Assembly (NCBI GenBank): GCA_029204225.1
Contig: CM055098.1
Coordinates: 14,150,533-14,214,532 of the forward strand
Direction of reading: 5' to 3'
Length of the DNA stretch: 64,000 nt
From: Diphasiastrum complanatum
Taxonomy: Eukaryota > Streptophyta > Lycopodiopsida > Lycopodiales > Lycopodiaceae
Shown here: positions 62,465-64,000 of the stretch, one piece after another
How positions within the stretch are numbered: the stretch's first letter is position 1
How the letters are laid out: each line of letters opens with the position of its first letter
Notes under the pieces: model-generated
The model's input: only the letters and a program-made list of their open reading frames with translations
The model's database searches: none
What the model was told of the DNA's origin: nothing
Made by a program: the position numbers and the translations under genes

Positions 62465-63480
62465 TGCAAAAATCTAAAAATTTTGATTTTAGTCCTATGC
62501 CAAGCATAGACAAAAACAAAAATATGAACGTAAAAATAACACAACAATTAAAAAATATGCTATGCAAGTCATAGAAAGAGTTAAAAGACTATGCCAACAC
62601 CAATAGAACTACACACTGAAATTTGCAAAGAGCACATTTAACATAAAATCAACAATTCTAAAACTTTTAATTTCCAACTACAAACGATCATTCTTAAATG
62701 TTAAAAAGTTAGGGTTAGGAATAATATGGTTTTCTTTTTAAGGTTAGGGTAATAGGGTCTCCTTTTAATAGTAGGGGTAGGGTTGGTATACTTGACACGA
62801 TTGCGGTCATAAAAAAAGTTGGTCGCTAAGTAAATCGAAAAACCTGTTATTGATAGTAGCAGTATTAGGCTAAAAAGGGGGCCCATTAAAGTTTAAAGGT
62901 CAACTTTTTTTTATTTAAGGACCCTAAGAGTAAGACATGGCACCTCATGCGGCGAATTTGCCTTCAAGGTTGTCGTCAGAGCGATGTTGGTTATAACTCT
63001 GTATTTTGGGATTGCATGTGGATTTGAAAAATGTTCTTGCCATTAATTTCCAATTGGGCATGGTGAAAAAACCTAGAAAGGGCCAAAATTCATTATTTTT
63101 GCTTGTTTTTCATGATATTGGATGGTAGGAGGTTGTTGAACATCAATTGAAGCTGGAAAAAGATGAATCATAGTCTTTTTAAGCTATCCTAGAAGATAGA
63201 GCCAAGAATTCCAGCAATTGGGTATGTAGGAAGTAAAAACTTGACCAATTTTGGTGACTTTTGGGGGATGAATTTTTCTAAATCCATAAGGGGATGAATC
63301 TGGATTTTTACAACATGATTTGTATTCCTTTTTACCTTCCCAGCAAGCTATCAGACCTGTAAATTGATGGGTAGAGGCTTATGTTTCAATTCCATCAAGT
63401 TTGTAGCAATTTTGACTTCTAGGAATCAAGAATTCATGGTTCTCAGCGATACTGCTTCATAGGATCTATATGAAGGCTTC
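62465..63480. other. Intergenic sequence, nothing recognised
   Basis: It includes telomere-like GTTAGGGTTAGG and GGTTAGGG phrases (62708-62750), too short to call a telomeric array. Confidence 0.5.
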
Positions 63481-64000
63481 ATGGAACTCTTATAGACCAT
63501 TTAAGACTGTTTGGATCATCGCTTTTAGGCTTGGCTGAGTGTTTGCAAGTTTTTAAGCTGATTGGCCTTGAAAAAGTGCGCCCTACTATAGGTTATTTGG
63601 CTATTCTGAACTTGCACATGTGAATCCTGGGTGAAAGGCTGATGTGGCAAGTGTCTTGTTCACTAGGTCTCCCTCTGTACTGAGCTTTACAGCACCCAAT
63701 TTGGTGTCCTGTAGTCAAAGATATGATCATCTGAAGTTTTGCAATTTTGTGAGCAAAATTGGTAGAATTTCTAATTGTTCTGATTGCATGCATGTCAGTT
63801 TCCTATTTTGAGATACTGTGCTTGTATTAAATGTCTGCATGTGGATTCTCAGAGTGATTATGACATGCATAAGTGGTTTAGATATGTTTTGAGTGGTTAT
63901 ACGCATGTACTCTGACTGTTAGATACAAAACTGGGTTTTATAGCTGAAAATTTCCGTAGAACTTGATTTTATGTAAAATTTTGTAAATGTGAAAAATCAG
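63481..64000 (+). repeat. Leader of a second F-family element, cut by the window end
   Basis: Colinear with 23809-24310 in the same orientation (CTGTTTGGATCATCRCTTTTAG, CACTAGGTCTCCCTCTGTACT, AAAGATATGATCATCTGAAG), with scattered differences. Its gag would begin a few hundred bases past the window. Confidence 0.8.

Noticed and set aside
62700-62760. Telomere-like GTTAGGG phrases
   Set aside because: Only two or three interrupted units; not an array.

Overview
This 64 kb window is nuclear DNA from a land plant with a large, repeat-rich genome. Only two genes look like intact host genes. One is a seven-coding-exon HMG-box chromatin protein (41123-43049, +). The other is a two-exon GPI-anchored phytocyanin (56122-57015, +). 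Both have canonical GT-AG introns and plant-specific domain combinations. A decayed transposase of a type I associate with non-flowering plants and animals (59464-62464, -) weakly suggests a seedless plant. I cannot name the species from sequence alone.

Layout: (i) 1-4875 is the 5' part of a minus-strand Ty3/gypsy element (A). Its leader, primer-binding site and the end of its LTR have been inverted in place. (ii) 4876-10695 is a truncated related element (B), with an integrase and a long extra ORF separated by minisatellite repeats. (iii) 11791-23400 is a jumble of Ty1/copia pieces (E, C1, D and an LTR fragment). A complete 4.24 kb non-autonomous LTR element (LARD, 13337-17575) sits inside the RNase H region of copia E, with target-site duplication (TSD) GGTGC. 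(iv) 23401-38999 is a plus-strand chromodomain-type gypsy element (F), internally deleted. A complete 13.4 kb minus-strand gypsy element (G, 24801-38225, TSD ACCCA) is inserted in its gag ORF. G itself carries a 650 bp solo LTR (33583-34232, TSD CCCCG) in its protease region. (v) 39000-43300 holds a reverse-transcriptase remnant and the HMGB gene. (vi) 43300-51240 is mostly unassigned, with short local repeats, a LARD-family LTR remnant and a CA microsatellite. (vii) 51241-53640 is a second copia element of the C1 family. (viii) 53640-58300 holds the phytocyanin gene and an orphan coding-like stretch. (ix) 58300-64000 holds the decayed transposase and the start of another F-family copy.

The most interesting system is an uncharacterised extra ORF carried by the gypsy-related elements. 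It has a conserved N-terminal core, a Ser/Thr/Pro-rich linker, a coiled coil and a further tail. Diverged homologues occur downstream of integrase, in sense, in elements G and B. In the LARD a homologue lies antisense to the LTRs and is the only coding content. The PBS of A, G and LARD resembles the complement of tRNA-Asp, and G's integrase ends without a chromodomain. This places A, G and B near the Athila/Tat side of Ty3/gypsy by inference. All retroelement ORFs carry stops or frameshifts, so none looks autonomous now.
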